From: Planctomycetota bacterium | GTDB lineage: Bacteria; Planctomycetota; Phycisphaerae; Phycisphaerales; UBA1924 | Direction: 5' to 3' | Length of the DNA: 64,000 nucleotides | Assembly: GCA_003696675.1 (NCBI GenBank) | Contig: RFGH01000116.1 | Location: forward strand, 1 to 64,000 | Shown: in pieces, positions 34,017-42,228 of the stretch | Layout: every line of letters begins with the position of its first letter | How positions within the stretch are numbered: the first letter of the stretch is position 1 | Made by a program: the position numbers and the translations under genes | Notes under the pieces: model-generated | Databases searched by the model: none | Told to the model about the DNA's origin: nothing | Seen by the model: the letters and a program-made list of their open reading frames with translations, nothing else

Positions 34017-35645
34017 TCAGTCGACGATGGCGATGGTGTCGCCGGGAAGGAGGGTCGCGTTTGACCCGGGCCCGGACGTCGCTTCCTCGGCGGACCATTC
34101 CTGGATGACCTTCCCGCCTCGCAGCAGTTGGACCTTGCTGTCGGCGTCGGAGAGGCCCCCGGCCGCGACGAGCATGCGGCTGAGCGTCTGTCCGAGTCGA
34201 TAGTCGTAGATGCCGGCCCGGGCAATCTCGCCGCGGATTTCGATGGCTCCGGGTTGCACGTTCGGGTTGCGCGCGGCGCTCGAGTCCCGGGCGCGGACGA
34301 GCGGTTCGTACTCGATCTCGATCATCCGGCCGAGCAGGTAGTCGACGCGGGCGGTGGCTTCCTGCAGGCGGATTTCGAGCGCCCGCTTCTCTCCGCGGAT
34401 GCGGGCCATCTCCTGGATCATCTCGTTCCGGGCCTGCTCGTCCTTGTTCACTTCGAACAGACGAGATTCGGCGCGGGCGTACGCGCCCGAGAGTTCGTCG
34501 ATTTTCTGAACAAGGCCGACCTGCTCGCTGACGGCGAGTTCGTACTCATGCTTGATACGAGAGACGATTTGGCCATGGGCGTCTGCGTTGGCTTCTGCCT
34601 GCTCTTCGGCCATTCTCGCACGCTGGGCCTCCTGTTTGGCAAACTCTGCCGCCAAGTCGTCCAATAGACTCTGCAACTCGCCGTGGATGCGTATGGGCGC
34701 GGTGACAATCAGGGATGACCCAAGCGTGCTGAACACGGCGAGGTCTCCGCCATTCTGTTCCCAGTCTTCAGGAGAAGCATGGTTCGCCAAAGTCTCAGCG
34801 ATGTCTTGGAAGCTGCGCTCTCCCGACTCATGAAACGCCGAGAATGACGCCAAAGAGTACACGTGCCGCGTCATACTCCTTCGATCAAGCCCAGCCCGAG
34901 TCGTTACGAACATCCGATCGCCAAATCTTGCGGCGACAACACGATCCTGCTCTCCGTACTTGTGCCACTCGTTGGTTGGAAGGGCGTGTGTGATCGAGTT
35001 CAAGACGGATCCGAGGGATCGCTCGGGCTGATTCACGAAGCGTACCTTCTCAACCGCCGTAAGCCCGCGCTGACTCAGAGAGATCTGGTCAATATCGAGC
35101 TGCAACCCAAGGCTTTCAGCGAACGGTTGGAGGACCTCCGCGAAGCTCGAGTCTTGGTTTACCGGCACCAACGCCGTCATAGATAATTGTTCATCATTAA
35201 ACTCGACTCCCTGGGGAGGGAGATCCGACCGTTCGGGCTTGACATTGGCAACCTGTAACTCGTTGCCCGGTGCGGTCGGCAATCCAGCATTGGGCCGCAT
35301 CGTGTTCACACCGAGTGCAACGACGGTTCCGGTCAGGGCGATGATCAGGGCGTGCATGGCGTATCTCCGTGTGCGGGGTGGTTTGTGGGCGTGCGAGAGT
35401 TGGCGGGCGAGGTCGGCGGTCTCGCCGAGTTCGGCCACGGCCTTTTCGAGGGCTTGCGGTTCGGTCAGCCCGTGGATCAGCAGGTCGTCGATGCGGGAAC
35501 GGAGGTGGTCCTCCAACTCGTCGCGGACCCGCTGGCGGTCGGCCTTGGGAATGGACAGCATGGCGACGAGCACATCCAGCCAGGCGTCGACGGGGTCGGG
35601 CGTGCTGGGGCGGACGGGGTCGGGCGTGCGGCGGATGAGGGTCAC
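34017..35645 (-). CDS. Membrane protein: HAAS-like N-terminus, secretin-like domain, coiled coil, SLBB domain
   Basis: A 542-residue protein. Residues 1-75 (DAWLDVLVAMLSIPKADRQR, RSRIDDLLIHGLTEPQALEK) resemble the HAAS / permease-prefix domain that pairs with PadR regulators. A membrane helix follows (about residues 88-107, HALIIALTGTVVALGV). Next is a stretch like STN/secretin N-terminal domains (SFAEVLQPFAESLGLQLDID), a long charged coiled coil (AEEQAEANADAHGQIVSRIK and on), and a C-terminal SLBB domain (GEIARAGIYDYRLGQTLSRM, LRGGKVIQEW, LLPGDTIAIVD). GTG start overlaps the padR stop (GTGA). The middle third is lower in G+C than the ends. Known HAAS pairing suggests envelope-stress sensing, but this combination is unusual. 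Confidence 0.7.
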   Translation of the reverse strand: MTLIRRTPDPVRPSTPDPVDAWLDVLVAMLSIPKADRQRVRDELEDHLRSRIDDLLIHGLTEPQALEKAVAELGETADLARQLSHAHKPPRTRRYAMHALIIALTGTVVALGVNTMRPNAGLPTAPGNELQVANVKPERSDLPPQGVEFNDEQLSMTALVPVNQDSSFAEVLQPFAESLGLQLDIDQISLSQRGLTAVEKVRFVNQPERSLGSVLNSITHALPTNEWHKYGEQDRVVAARFGDRMFVTTRAGLDRRSMTRHVYSLASFSAFHESGERSFQDIAETLANHASPEDWEQNGGDLAVFSTLGSSLIVTAPIRIHGELQSLLDDLAAEFAKQEAQRARMAEEQAEANADAHGQIVSRIKHEYELAVSEQVGLVQKIDELSGAYARAESRLFEVNKDEQARNEMIQEMARIRGEKRALEIRLQEATARVDYLLGRMIEIEYEPLVRARDSSAARNPNVQPGAIEIRGEIARAGIYDYRLGQTLSRMLVAAGGLSDADSKVQLLRGGKVIQEWSAEEATSGPGSNATLLPGDTIAIVD

Positions 35646-36001
35646 GCCCGGGGCTCCGCGGCCGGGGTGACGAAGGCTTCCAGAATGGCCCGGGCGCGGT
35701 GGTAGGCGTCGATGTGCTGTGCGAGCCGTTTCTGGCCTTTGGCGCTGAGTCGGTACCACTTGCGCCGACGGCCGTCGGCGTCGGGGTCGGCGGTGTCGGA
35801 TTTGACCTCTTCCCAGTTGGTCGTGACCAGACCCTGCTTCTCGAGGCGGGTCAGCAGAGGGTAGAGGTTGGAGGGGGCAAGCTTGAAATGGCCTTCGGAG
35901 CGGGCGGCGACCGCTTTGGAGATGGCATAGCCGTAGGACGGAGTGTCGGCGAGGATGGAGAGGACAACCAGTTCGGAGTGGTCTGGCTTGAGGGTGAGCA
36001 T
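35642..36001 (-). CDS. PadR-family transcriptional regulator
   Basis: A 119-residue winged-helix repressor: LVVLSILADTPSYGYAISKA, LAPSNLYPLLTRLEKQGLVT, and RRRKWYRLSAKGQKRLAQHI are the PadR core. It acts as a dimer and usually represses a neighbouring membrane gene. GGAGG before the ATG at 36001 decides the start; the longer open frame upstream runs through the AT-rich promoter. Its stop overlaps the HAAS-like gene's GTG. The GATATATCG repeat lies 30-53 bases upstream. Confidence 0.9.
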   Translation of the reverse strand: MLTLKPDHSELVVLSILADTPSYGYAISKAVAARSEGHFKLAPSNLYPLLTRLEKQGLVTTNWEEVKSDTADPDADGRRRKWYRLSAKGQKRLAQHIDAYHRARAILEAFVTPAAEPRA

Positions 36002-36030
36002 GGTGCCTCCGCGGATATGTACGGCCGCAT

Positions 36031-36054
36031 GATATATCGATTTCGGATATATCG
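36031..36054 (-). promoter_or_regulatory. Direct repeat GATATATCG in the padR promoter
   Basis: GATATATCG occurs at 36031-36039 and 36046-36054 (15-base period). GATATATC is itself a palindrome. This AT-rich patch stands out in a G+C-rich region and is a candidate operator for autorepression. Confidence 0.5.
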
Positions 36055-36134
36055 CAAGATAAAAATGCAACGCGGCTGAGGGCCCGGGAAGGGCGGTTTG
36101 GTGGGGAAAGCCTGTGGGTGGCGTGGTCGCGGGC

Positions 36135-36146
36135 TAGGATTGGGCC
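36135..36146 (+). promoter_or_regulatory. TAGGAT before the thrS leader frame
   Basis: TAGGAT (36135-36140) with 6 bases to the ATG at 36147. It is either a -10 for a leaderless leader RNA or AGGA acting as ribosome site. Confidence 0.4.
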
Positions 36147-36200
36147 ATGAGCCGGGCCCCCACCGCAGTGAACTGGACGACTACGACCTCCAGCGGGTGA
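36147..36200 (+). CDS. Candidate thrS leader peptide (17 residues, four consecutive Thr codons)
   Basis: ATG at 36147 gives MSRAPTAVNWTTTTSSG and TGA at 36198-36200. Residues 11-14 are four Thr codons in a row (ACG ACT ACG ACC, 36177-36188), and residue 6 is also Thr. The frame stands 119 bases before thrS and is followed by alternative-pairing segments and an intrinsic terminator. The layout matches amino-acid leader peptides such as pheM before pheST. I infer that ribosome stalling on Thr codons when charged tRNA-Thr is low allows readthrough into thrS. No homologue could be checked. Confidence 0.6.
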   Translation: MSRAPTAVNWTTTTSSG

Positions 36201-36263
36201 CCGGGGACGGCTCAGCGATTGCTGATTCGACGCCCGGTTCGGCGAGCCGGGCGTTTGTTGTTT
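36199..36263 (+). promoter_or_regulatory. Candidate thrS attenuator: antiterminator and terminator
   Basis: Terminator: CGCCCGGTTC (36231-36240) pairs with GAGCCGGGCG (36244-36253), followed by TTTGTTGTTT. Antiterminator: GACCGGG (36199-36205) can pair with CCCGGTT (36233-36239), which is the left arm of the terminator, and this encloses a small hairpin TCAGC/GCTGA (36212-36225). The first antiterminator bases overlap the leader stop codon. A ribosome ending translation there would hide them, whereas one stalled on the Thr codons would leave them free. Confidence 0.6.
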
Positions 36264-36319
36264 GAGGACGAGACGGGCGAGATGGGCCGAAGAATGGCCC
36301 AGACGAACAGAGGATCACC

Positions 36320-38395
36320 ATGCCCCGCATCACGCTTCCGGATGGATCGGTCAAGGAGTTCGAGTCTGCGGTGACGGCCCGCCAGGTGGCCGAATCGATC
36401 GGCTCGCGTCTTGCCCAGGCGGCGGTCGGCTGCCTTGTGGATGGGGAGCTGAGCGACTTATCGGTCGTGCTGGACCGGGATTGCACACTCTCGATCGTGA
36501 CCGAGAAGACACGCGAGGGCGAGGCGGATGCGAACGCGCTCTATCTGCTGCGTCACTCGACGGCCCATGTGATGGCCGAGGCGATACAGCGGGTGGTGCC
36601 GGGAGCTCTGTTGGTCTACGGCCCGCCGCTGGACACTGGGTTCTACTACGACATCGCGTTTCCGGAGGACCGACCCCTGAAGGAGGGCGACTTTGAGGCG
36701 ATCGAAGCCGAAATGACCAAGATCGTCAGGGAGGACCGGCCGTTCACGCGGTACGAGATGGAATATGGCGCCGGCATCGCCAAGCTGAACAAAGAGGGCA
36801 ACAAGTTCAAGATCGACAACGCGCACCGTGCCCACGAGGCGGGGTCTCTGACGCTCTCCTGGTACGCGACGGGCGAGCCGGGAAAGGACTGGGAAGACCT
36901 GTGCCGCGGGCCGCACCTGCCGAGCACCGGGCGGATCGGCGCGTTCAAGGTCATGAGCCTGGCGTCGTCGTATTGGCATGGTGACGAGAACAGCGACCGG
37001 CTGACCCGCGTCTACGGCACGGCGTTCTACTCCAAGAAGGACCTGGACGCCTACCTGACTCGGATCGAGGAAGCCAAGAAGCGCGACCACCGCGTGCTTG
37101 GCAAGAAGCTGCACCTTTTCCACATAGACGAGACGGTGGGCCAGGGGCTCATCCTGTGGACACAGCGGGGTTCGATCGTCCGCAAGGAACTGCAGAAGTT
37201 CATAGCGGCCGAACTGGAGAAGCAAGGCTATTCCGAGGTCTTCACGCCGCACATCGGCAAACTGGACCTGTACCGCACGAGTGGGCACTTCCCGTACTAC
37301 GCGGACAGCCAGTTCCCGCCGCTGGTGGACCGGGACCACATGCAGCAACTCAGCGACGAGGGGTGCACCTGCGCCCAACTGTCGAACAACCTGAAGGTGG
37401 GCGAGATCGAGGGCTTCATGCTCAAGCCCATGAACTGCCCGCACCACATCAAGATCTTCGGCTCTCGGCAGTATTCATACCGCGATCTGCCGGTCCGACT
37501 GGCCGAGTTCGGCACGGTGTACCGCTGGGAGCAGTCGGGTGAACTCAACGGCATGACCCGGGTCCGCGGCTTCACGCAGGACGACGCCCATCTGTTCTGC
37601 ACGCCCGAGCAGGTTGGCCAGGAGGTGCTCGGCTGCCTGTCGCTGGTCAAGATCATCTTCGATGTGCTGGGGATGAAGGACTACCGCGTGCGTGTGGGGC
37701 TGCGTGACCCGGACAGCGCCAAGTACACCGGCGATCCGGCGAACTGGGATAAGGCCGAGGCAGCCTGTCGCGAAGCGGCCAAGAGCCTCGGCGTGCCGTT
37801 CAGCGAGGAACCCGGCGAAGCGGCGTTCTACGGACCCAAGATCGACTTCGTGGTCAAGGATGTCATCGGGCGCGAGTGGCAGCTCGGCACGGTGCAGGTG
37901 GACTACAACCTGCCGGAGCGGTTCGATCTGGGCTACATCGGCCCGGACAACCAGCGGCACCGCCCGGTGATGATCCACCGCGCGCCGTTCGGCTCGATGG
38001 AACGGTTCTGCGGCGTGCTGATCGAGCACTTTGCCGGCGCCTTCCCGCTGTGGCTGAGCCCGGAGCAGATCCGTGTGCTGCCGATCAGCGAAAAGAGCAA
38101 CGACTACGCCCGCGAGGTGGTCGGGAAGCTCACCGCGGCCGGGCTGCGGGCGACGCTGGACGACTCGGACAACCGGGTGCAGGGCAAGATCAAGGCCGGT
38201 GCGGAGATGAAAATCCCGTACCTGCTGGTGGTTGGGCCGCGTGACGCGGAGAACCGGGCCGTCTCGGTGCGCGCGTTCGGCGAGGAGAAGGACCTCGGGC
38301 AGATGCCGCTGGAGGATTTCGTGGCCGCCGCGGGCGAGGAGTATCGCACCAAGGGCAAGGTCACCGTGCGTGATCGGATGCCGGCGGGCGTGTGA
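36320..38395 (+). CDS. thrS: Threonyl-tRNA synthetase
   Basis: A 691-residue class II enzyme that charges tRNA-Thr. Residues 1-62 form the TGS domain. The editing domain has HSTAH at about 79-83 and the CRGPH motif. The catalytic core has TQRGSIVRKELQKF (motif 1 region), LYRTSGHFPYY, the zinc Cys in LKPMNCPHHIKIF (about residue 373), GMTRVRGFTQDDAHLFC (motif 2 region) and FGSMERFCGVLIEHFAGAFP (motif 3). The anticodon-binding domain ends the protein. An AGGA ribosome site precedes the ATG. Expression is probably controlled by the upstream attenuator. The stop overlaps the GTG of an MFS transporter. Confidence 0.98.
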   Translation: MPRITLPDGSVKEFESAVTARQVAESIGSRLAQAAVGCLVDGELSDLSVVLDRDCTLSIVTEKTREGEADANALYLLRHSTAHVMAEAIQRVVPGALLVYGPPLDTGFYYDIAFPEDRPLKEGDFEAIEAEMTKIVREDRPFTRYEMEYGAGIAKLNKEGNKFKIDNAHRAHEAGSLTLSWYATGEPGKDWEDLCRGPHLPSTGRIGAFKVMSLASSYWHGDENSDRLTRVYGTAFYSKKDLDAYLTRIEEAKKRDHRVLGKKLHLFHIDETVGQGLILWTQRGSIVRKELQKFIAAELEKQGYSEVFTPHIGKLDLYRTSGHFPYYADSQFPPLVDRDHMQQLSDEGCTCAQLSNNLKVGEIEGFMLKPMNCPHHIKIFGSRQYSYRDLPVRLAEFGTVYRWEQSGELNGMTRVRGFTQDDAHLFCTPEQVGQEVLGCLSLVKIIFDVLGMKDYRVRVGLRDPDSAKYTGDPANWDKAEAACREAAKSLGVPFSEEPGEAAFYGPKIDFVVKDVIGREWQLGTVQVDYNLPERFDLGYIGPDNQRHRPVMIHRAPFGSMERFCGVLIEHFAGAFPLWLSPEQIRVLPISEKSNDYAREVVGKLTAAGLRATLDDSDNRVQGKIKAGAEMKIPYLLVVGPRDAENRAVSVRAFGEEKDLGQMPLEDFVAAAGEEYRTKGKVTVRDRMPAGV

Positions 38396-39891
38396 ACCGA
38401 TGGACAATCGGCCGGGCGGCGAGGGACCGCCCCCGGGAGCGTGTGTTGGGTCTGATCGGCGGTTCATCGAGAGCGGTATTGCCTGTACGCACCGACAGCA
38501 GAGTGCGTCGCGACCTGCGTTTCAGCACGACCGACGCGATGCTGTTCAGCGTCATGGTCGGTTGCGGGGAGGCATACTTTGTCGCGTTTGCGTTGGCGGT
38601 CGGCATCGGCGAGGCGGCGGCTGGCTTGCTGGGCTCGGTGCCGCTGCTGGCGGGAGCCTTGCTGCAGCTCGCCGGCCCGTGGATGGTGGCCCGGCTTCGC
38701 TCACACAAGAAATGGGTCGTCCTAACGGCGGGCGCTCAGTGCCTTTCCTTCGTCCCGATGATCATCGGGGCGATGCTGGGGACGATGCCCACCTGGCTGA
38801 TGTTTCTCAGTGTGGGTCTGTACTGGGCGCTCAACCTCGGCGGCGGGCCGGCGTGGAACACATGGATCGGCACGGTTGTGCCCGGCTCGATCCGGGCCCG
38901 GTACTTCGCGTCGCGGACACGGGCCGCCCAGTTCGTGATGCTGTGTTCGCTGGTCGGAGCCGGGTTGCTGCTGCACTTCGGCAAGCAACGCTGGGGCCAA
39001 GACGGTGACACGACCTATCTGACGGTGTACGCCGGCTTGTTCCTGCTCGCCGGAATGGCGCGGCTGGGGTCGACCTGGTGCCACACCCGGGTCAGCGAGC
39101 CGGTGCCGATGCCCCCCAACCAGAAGCGTGTGCCGTTCACCACCTTCCTGCGCGGCCCGAATGCCGTATCGGGCGGTCGGCTGCTTTTGTACATGCTGTG
39201 CCTGCAGCTCTGCGTGCAGGTGTCCGGGCCGTTCTTCGGCCCGTATATGCTCAAGTCGCTCGAACTGGACTACACCGTATTTGCGGGTCTGTTGTGCTGC
39301 TCGTTCCTCGGGCGTGTGCTGGCGATGCCGCTGATCGGGCGGTTCGCCAAGCGGTATGGAGCGGGGAATCTGCTCTGGATTGGCGGGCTGGGCATCCTCC
39401 CGCTGAGCGCGATCTGGGTTATCTCGCCGAATCCGTGGTACCTGGTGGGCGTGCAGCTGCTCTCGGGCGTCTTGTGGGCATGCTACGAGATGGCCACCAT
39501 GCTGCTGCTGCTCGAATCGATCCCGGCCAACGAACGGACCAGCGTGCTGACCACGCAGAACGCGTTGAACGCAACGATGGTGGTCACCGGCTCGATGATC
39601 GGTGCCTTCCTGTTCAAACTCCTTGGGGAGGGTCTCTTCGCGTACCACACCCTTTTTATCGTTAGCGCGTGCCTGCGGCTGGGCACGGTGATCCTGCTGG
39701 CGCGCGTGCACAAGCCAGAAATCCGCGAGATCCGCCCGATGGTCTTCCGAACGCTGGGCATCCGCCCGCAGTTCGGTGGCATCGATCGCCCCGTAGTGTC
39801 ATCGATCGACGACCCGGACTCCGGACCCGCGGAAGAATCCGGTGAGCCTGCGTCAGCGGGTGTGCTCGAGGAACCAGCCGGCCAACGCTGA
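38392..39891 (+). CDS. MFS-type transporter
   Basis: A 499-residue protein with about 12 membrane segments (VAFALAVGIGEAAAGLLGSV, LQLAGPWMVA, LFLSVGLYWALNLGGGPAWN, GLLCCSFLGRVLAMPLIGRF and others) and an extended N-terminal tail of about 45 residues. The substrate is unknown. GTG start overlaps the thrS stop (GTGA), so it follows thrS control. Its 3' end overlaps the convergent hydrolase gene by 39 bases. Confidence 0.82.
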   Translation: MNRWTIGRAARDRPRERVLGLIGGSSRAVLPVRTDSRVRRDLRFSTTDAMLFSVMVGCGEAYFVAFALAVGIGEAAAGLLGSVPLLAGALLQLAGPWMVARLRSHKKWVVLTAGAQCLSFVPMIIGAMLGTMPTWLMFLSVGLYWALNLGGGPAWNTWIGTVVPGSIRARYFASRTRAAQFVMLCSLVGAGLLLHFGKQRWGQDGDTTYLTVYAGLFLLAGMARLGSTWCHTRVSEPVPMPPNQKRVPFTTFLRGPNAVSGGRLLLYMLCLQLCVQVSGPFFGPYMLKSLELDYTVFAGLLCCSFLGRVLAMPLIGRFAKRYGAGNLLWIGGLGILPLSAIWVISPNPWYLVGVQLLSGVLWACYEMATMLLLLESIPANERTSVLTTQNALNATMVVTGSMIGAFLFKLLGEGLFAYHTLFIVSACLRLGTVILLARVHKPEIREIRPMVFRTLGIRPQFGGIDRPVVSSIDDPDSGPAEESGEPASAGVLEEPAGQR

Positions 39892-40662
39892 GTCCGCGTA
39901 GGCACGATCCCACGAGTTGTGGTCCACACCTTCGTACTCCGTGTGGCGGACCTCGCCGCCCGCGGCTTCGATCGCGGCGGCCAGCGCGCGTGACTCGCCC
40001 GGAGGCACCACACTGTCCGCGCCGCCGTGGAACAGCCAGACCGGCATGGCCTTGAGCCGCTCCGCCGCGGCCATGATGGTCGGATCGTCAGAGGAAGCCT
40101 CGGTCTCTCCGATCCGCTGCTGCTTCTCGTCGAAACGGCGGTCGGCGTAGCCGCACACGGGCGCGGCCGCACGGAAGCGGTCCGGGTGGCGTGACGCGAA
40201 GGCGATCGTGCCGTGCCCGCCCTGGCTGAGCCCGGTGATGGCCAGACGCTTGGGGTCATAGAGACCCTCGGCGGCGGCGGCGTCGAGCATGGCAAGGACC
40301 GCCTGCTCGTGGTCCTCCCACTCCGAGTTGTGTACCGGCTTCTGGGGAACGATCAGCACGAAGGGCCACTCGCCCGGGTTCTTGAACACGGCCGGGGGCA
40401 GGCCGACGCCGAGCTGACGACCGCCGTCATCGCCGCACTCGCCGTAACCGTGCAGGAAAAGCAGGGCCGCCCCGCCTGGCTCGACGCCATGAGGCACGAT
40501 GACTGACCAGGCGTAGTCCTGGCCCCCCACCGTCATACGGCGGCTGGAAATCTCCGCGACCTCCCCCGCGGCCTGAGCGTCCTCATCGGGTTGGCTGGGG
40601 AGGTTTGTTGGCATGCCGAGAAACAACGCGGTGGCCAGGACGGCCTGGGTGGTGATCGCCAT
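39853..40662 (-). CDS. Exported alpha/beta hydrolase (prolyl-oligopeptidase / esterase-like)
   Basis: A 269-residue serine hydrolase. The N-terminal about 24 residues look like a signal peptide (QAVLATALFLGMPTNLPSQ). LLFLHGYGECGDDGG forms the oxyanion region, ITGLSQGGHGT is the nucleophile elbow (GxSxGG), LFHGGADSVVPPGES carries the acid, and YEGVDHNSWDRAY carries the His. The family includes carboxylesterases and peptidase-like enzymes of family S9. The substrate is not defined. Overlaps the MFS gene end on the opposite strand. Confidence 0.85.
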   Translation of the reverse strand: MAITTQAVLATALFLGMPTNLPSQPDEDAQAAGEVAEISSRRMTVGGQDYAWSVIVPHGVEPGGAALLFLHGYGECGDDGGRQLGVGLPPAVFKNPGEWPFVLIVPQKPVHNSEWEDHEQAVLAMLDAAAAEGLYDPKRLAITGLSQGGHGTIAFASRHPDRFRAAAPVCGYADRRFDEKQQRIGETEASSDDPTIMAAAERLKAMPVWLFHGGADSVVPPGESRALAAAIEAAGGEVRHTEYEGVDHNSWDRAYADSALAGWFLEHTR

Positions 40663-40711
40663 GCCGGATGATTGGGCGCGGGATGTCAGGAGTGAAATCC
40701 CCCGGCGCCGG

Positions 40712-41410
40712 TCACCCCACGAAGAAACGGGTCTCATAGCCCTGTTCGAGGGGACGGCGGATAAAGCCGCCGTTGTAGGTGCCACATTTGACGAGAAGGA
40801 GCATTGTGCCCCACGCCATGGATGGGAACATGCGAGCCGCTGGCTTAGCCAGAATGGGTGGGAGCGGGTAGAAGTTTGCTCCACGCCGCTGCTTCACGAT
40901 GTACCCGCCAGGGAAACAGGCCTCAAGAAAGGCGACGAAGTCGGGCAGCACAAAGCCTCGTACATGGCCGCTGTCGGTCTTGATCACGGTGGGCTGCCTA
41001 CCGATAGCGAGCAACACGCGATTGTGCAACGAGGCGAGGTTCGGCACACCGATGATGAAATGCCCGCCCTGATTGAGTACCCGCGAGACTTCGTGCAGTA
41101 CCCAAAAGATGTCCTTGATATGCTCCAGTACTTGGTTGGCGATTACAACGCTGATGGACTTATCATCGAACGGGAGGCGGTCGCGCTCGATGTCCAAGGA
41201 GTGGCACTCGATGCCGGACGATCGCAGCGCGTGAGCGTAAGGGGGGTGGTTCTCGACCGCGATCCGACGACAGCCCGGGCACATGTCTTGAGCGATCGCC
41301 AAGTCATCCCCGTGCCCAGCACCCAGATCGAGCACATTCTCATACGGCGCAATCCGGCGGAGGAAGCCGCCGATGCTTGCACGCCCGTAATTTAGGGAGC
41401 GATCGATCAT
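40712..41410 (-). CDS. Class I SAM-dependent methyltransferase
   Basis: A 232-residue methyltransferase-fold protein with motif I VLDLGAGHGDDLAIAQD, the acidic loop IAVENHPPYAHAL, the post-II motif FDDKSISVVIANQVLEHIKD and NQGGHFIIGVPN. The pattern fits Methyltransf_11/23-type enzymes often found near polysaccharide or lipid genes; the substrate is unknown. The lower-G+C sequence differs from its neighbours. The ATG at 41410 is preceded by TATACT 6 bases upstream and no Shine-Dalgarno, which indicates a leaderless mRNA. Confidence 0.82.
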   Translation of the reverse strand: MIDRSLNYGRASIGGFLRRIAPYENVLDLGAGHGDDLAIAQDMCPGCRRIAVENHPPYAHALRSSGIECHSLDIERDRLPFDDKSISVVIANQVLEHIKDIFWVLHEVSRVLNQGGHFIIGVPNLASLHNRVLLAIGRQPTVIKTDSGHVRGFVLPDFVAFLEACFPGGYIVKQRRGANFYPLPPILAKPAARMFPSMAWGTMLLLVKCGTYNGGFIRRPLEQGYETRFFVG

Positions 41411-41416
41411 GGGTTG

Positions 41417-41445
41417 AGTATACAAGACCCCTGATGCTGTACGCT
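41417..41445. promoter_or_regulatory. Reciprocal divergent promoter pair
   Basis: Minus-strand TATACT (41422-41417) and plus-strand TACGCT (41440-41445) are 17 bases apart. Each hexamer stands 6 bases before its ATG (41410 on minus, 41452 on plus) and occupies the -35 position of the other promoter. Confidence 0.5.
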
Positions 41446-41451
41446 TCGCCC

Positions 41452-42225
41452 ATGAGCAATGACTCCGGCATACCACAGGTAGATAGCCCGGTCCGCATCG
41501 CCATGTGGTCCGGGCCGCGGAACATCTCGACGGCCCTGATGCGGTCGTGGGGATCGCGGGCGGACACGGCCGTTGTGGACGAGCCGCTCTACGGGCACTA
41601 TCTCCGCTGGCTCGAGCCCGCCAAGCGGGCCACTCACCCTGCCGCCGACGCGATCATCGACGCGATGGACTGCGACGCGGTCTCCGTCACCCGCACGCTG
41701 ACGGGTCCAGTGCCGAACGGTCGCCCGATCTGGTACCAGAAGCACATGGCCCACCACATCACGCCCGGGATGGACCTCGACTGGATCGACGGGCTGACCA
41801 ACTGCTTCCTGATCCGTGATCCCGCTGCGATGATCGTCAGTTTCGCGAAGGTCATCCCGAATCCCACACCCGAGGATCTCGGGTTGCCGCAGCAAGTCAT
41901 GCTGTTCGAACGCCTGAAGAACCGGACGGGCCGCGTGCCGGCGGTCGTCGATTCCAGTGACATTCTGCGGGAACCGGAATCGGCCTTGAAAGCCCTCTGT
42001 CACCGACTCGGCGTGCCGTTCGACGCCGCGATGCTGTCTTGGGCACCCGGACCACGCCCGGAGGACGGCGTCTGGGCCCCCCACTGGTATGCGAGCGTGG
42101 AGCGATCGACCGGCTTCGAGCCGTTCCGCCCTCGCACCGAGCCGGTGCCGGACAGGCTGGCCGGGGTGCTGGAGGCGTGCCAAGTTCTCTACGACACGCT
42201 GGCCGCCGCCCGTTCGAGCGGCTGA
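41452..42225 (+). CDS. Sulfotransferase-like protein, N-terminal partner of a plant-type BCAT-like fusion
   Basis: A 257-residue protein that begins with MWSGPRNISTALMRSWGSRA and AVVDEPLYGHYLRW, the nucleotide-sulfate binding pattern of sulfotransferase-fold proteins, followed by LIRDPAAMIVSFAKV and FDAAMLSWAPGPRPEDGVWA. In plants this module is fused to a branched-chain aminotransferase-like domain. Here the aminotransferase half lies one gene downstream (43474). Enzymatic activity is unproven. The start is ATG 41452 with TACGCT 6 bases before it. Confidence 0.75.
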   Translation: MSNDSGIPQVDSPVRIAMWSGPRNISTALMRSWGSRADTAVVDEPLYGHYLRWLEPAKRATHPAADAIIDAMDCDAVSVTRTLTGPVPNGRPIWYQKHMAHHITPGMDLDWIDGLTNCFLIRDPAAMIVSFAKVIPNPTPEDLGLPQQVMLFERLKNRTGRVPAVVDSSDILREPESALKALCHRLGVPFDAAMLSWAPGPRPEDGVWAPHWYASVERSTGFEPFRPRTEPVPDRLAGVLEACQVLYDTLAAARSSG

Positions 42226-42228
42226 CCC

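Noticed and set aside
36002-36319. T-box riboswitch before thrS
   Set aside because: No T-box core motif or specifier loop seen; the Thr-rich leader frame with terminator explains the region better.
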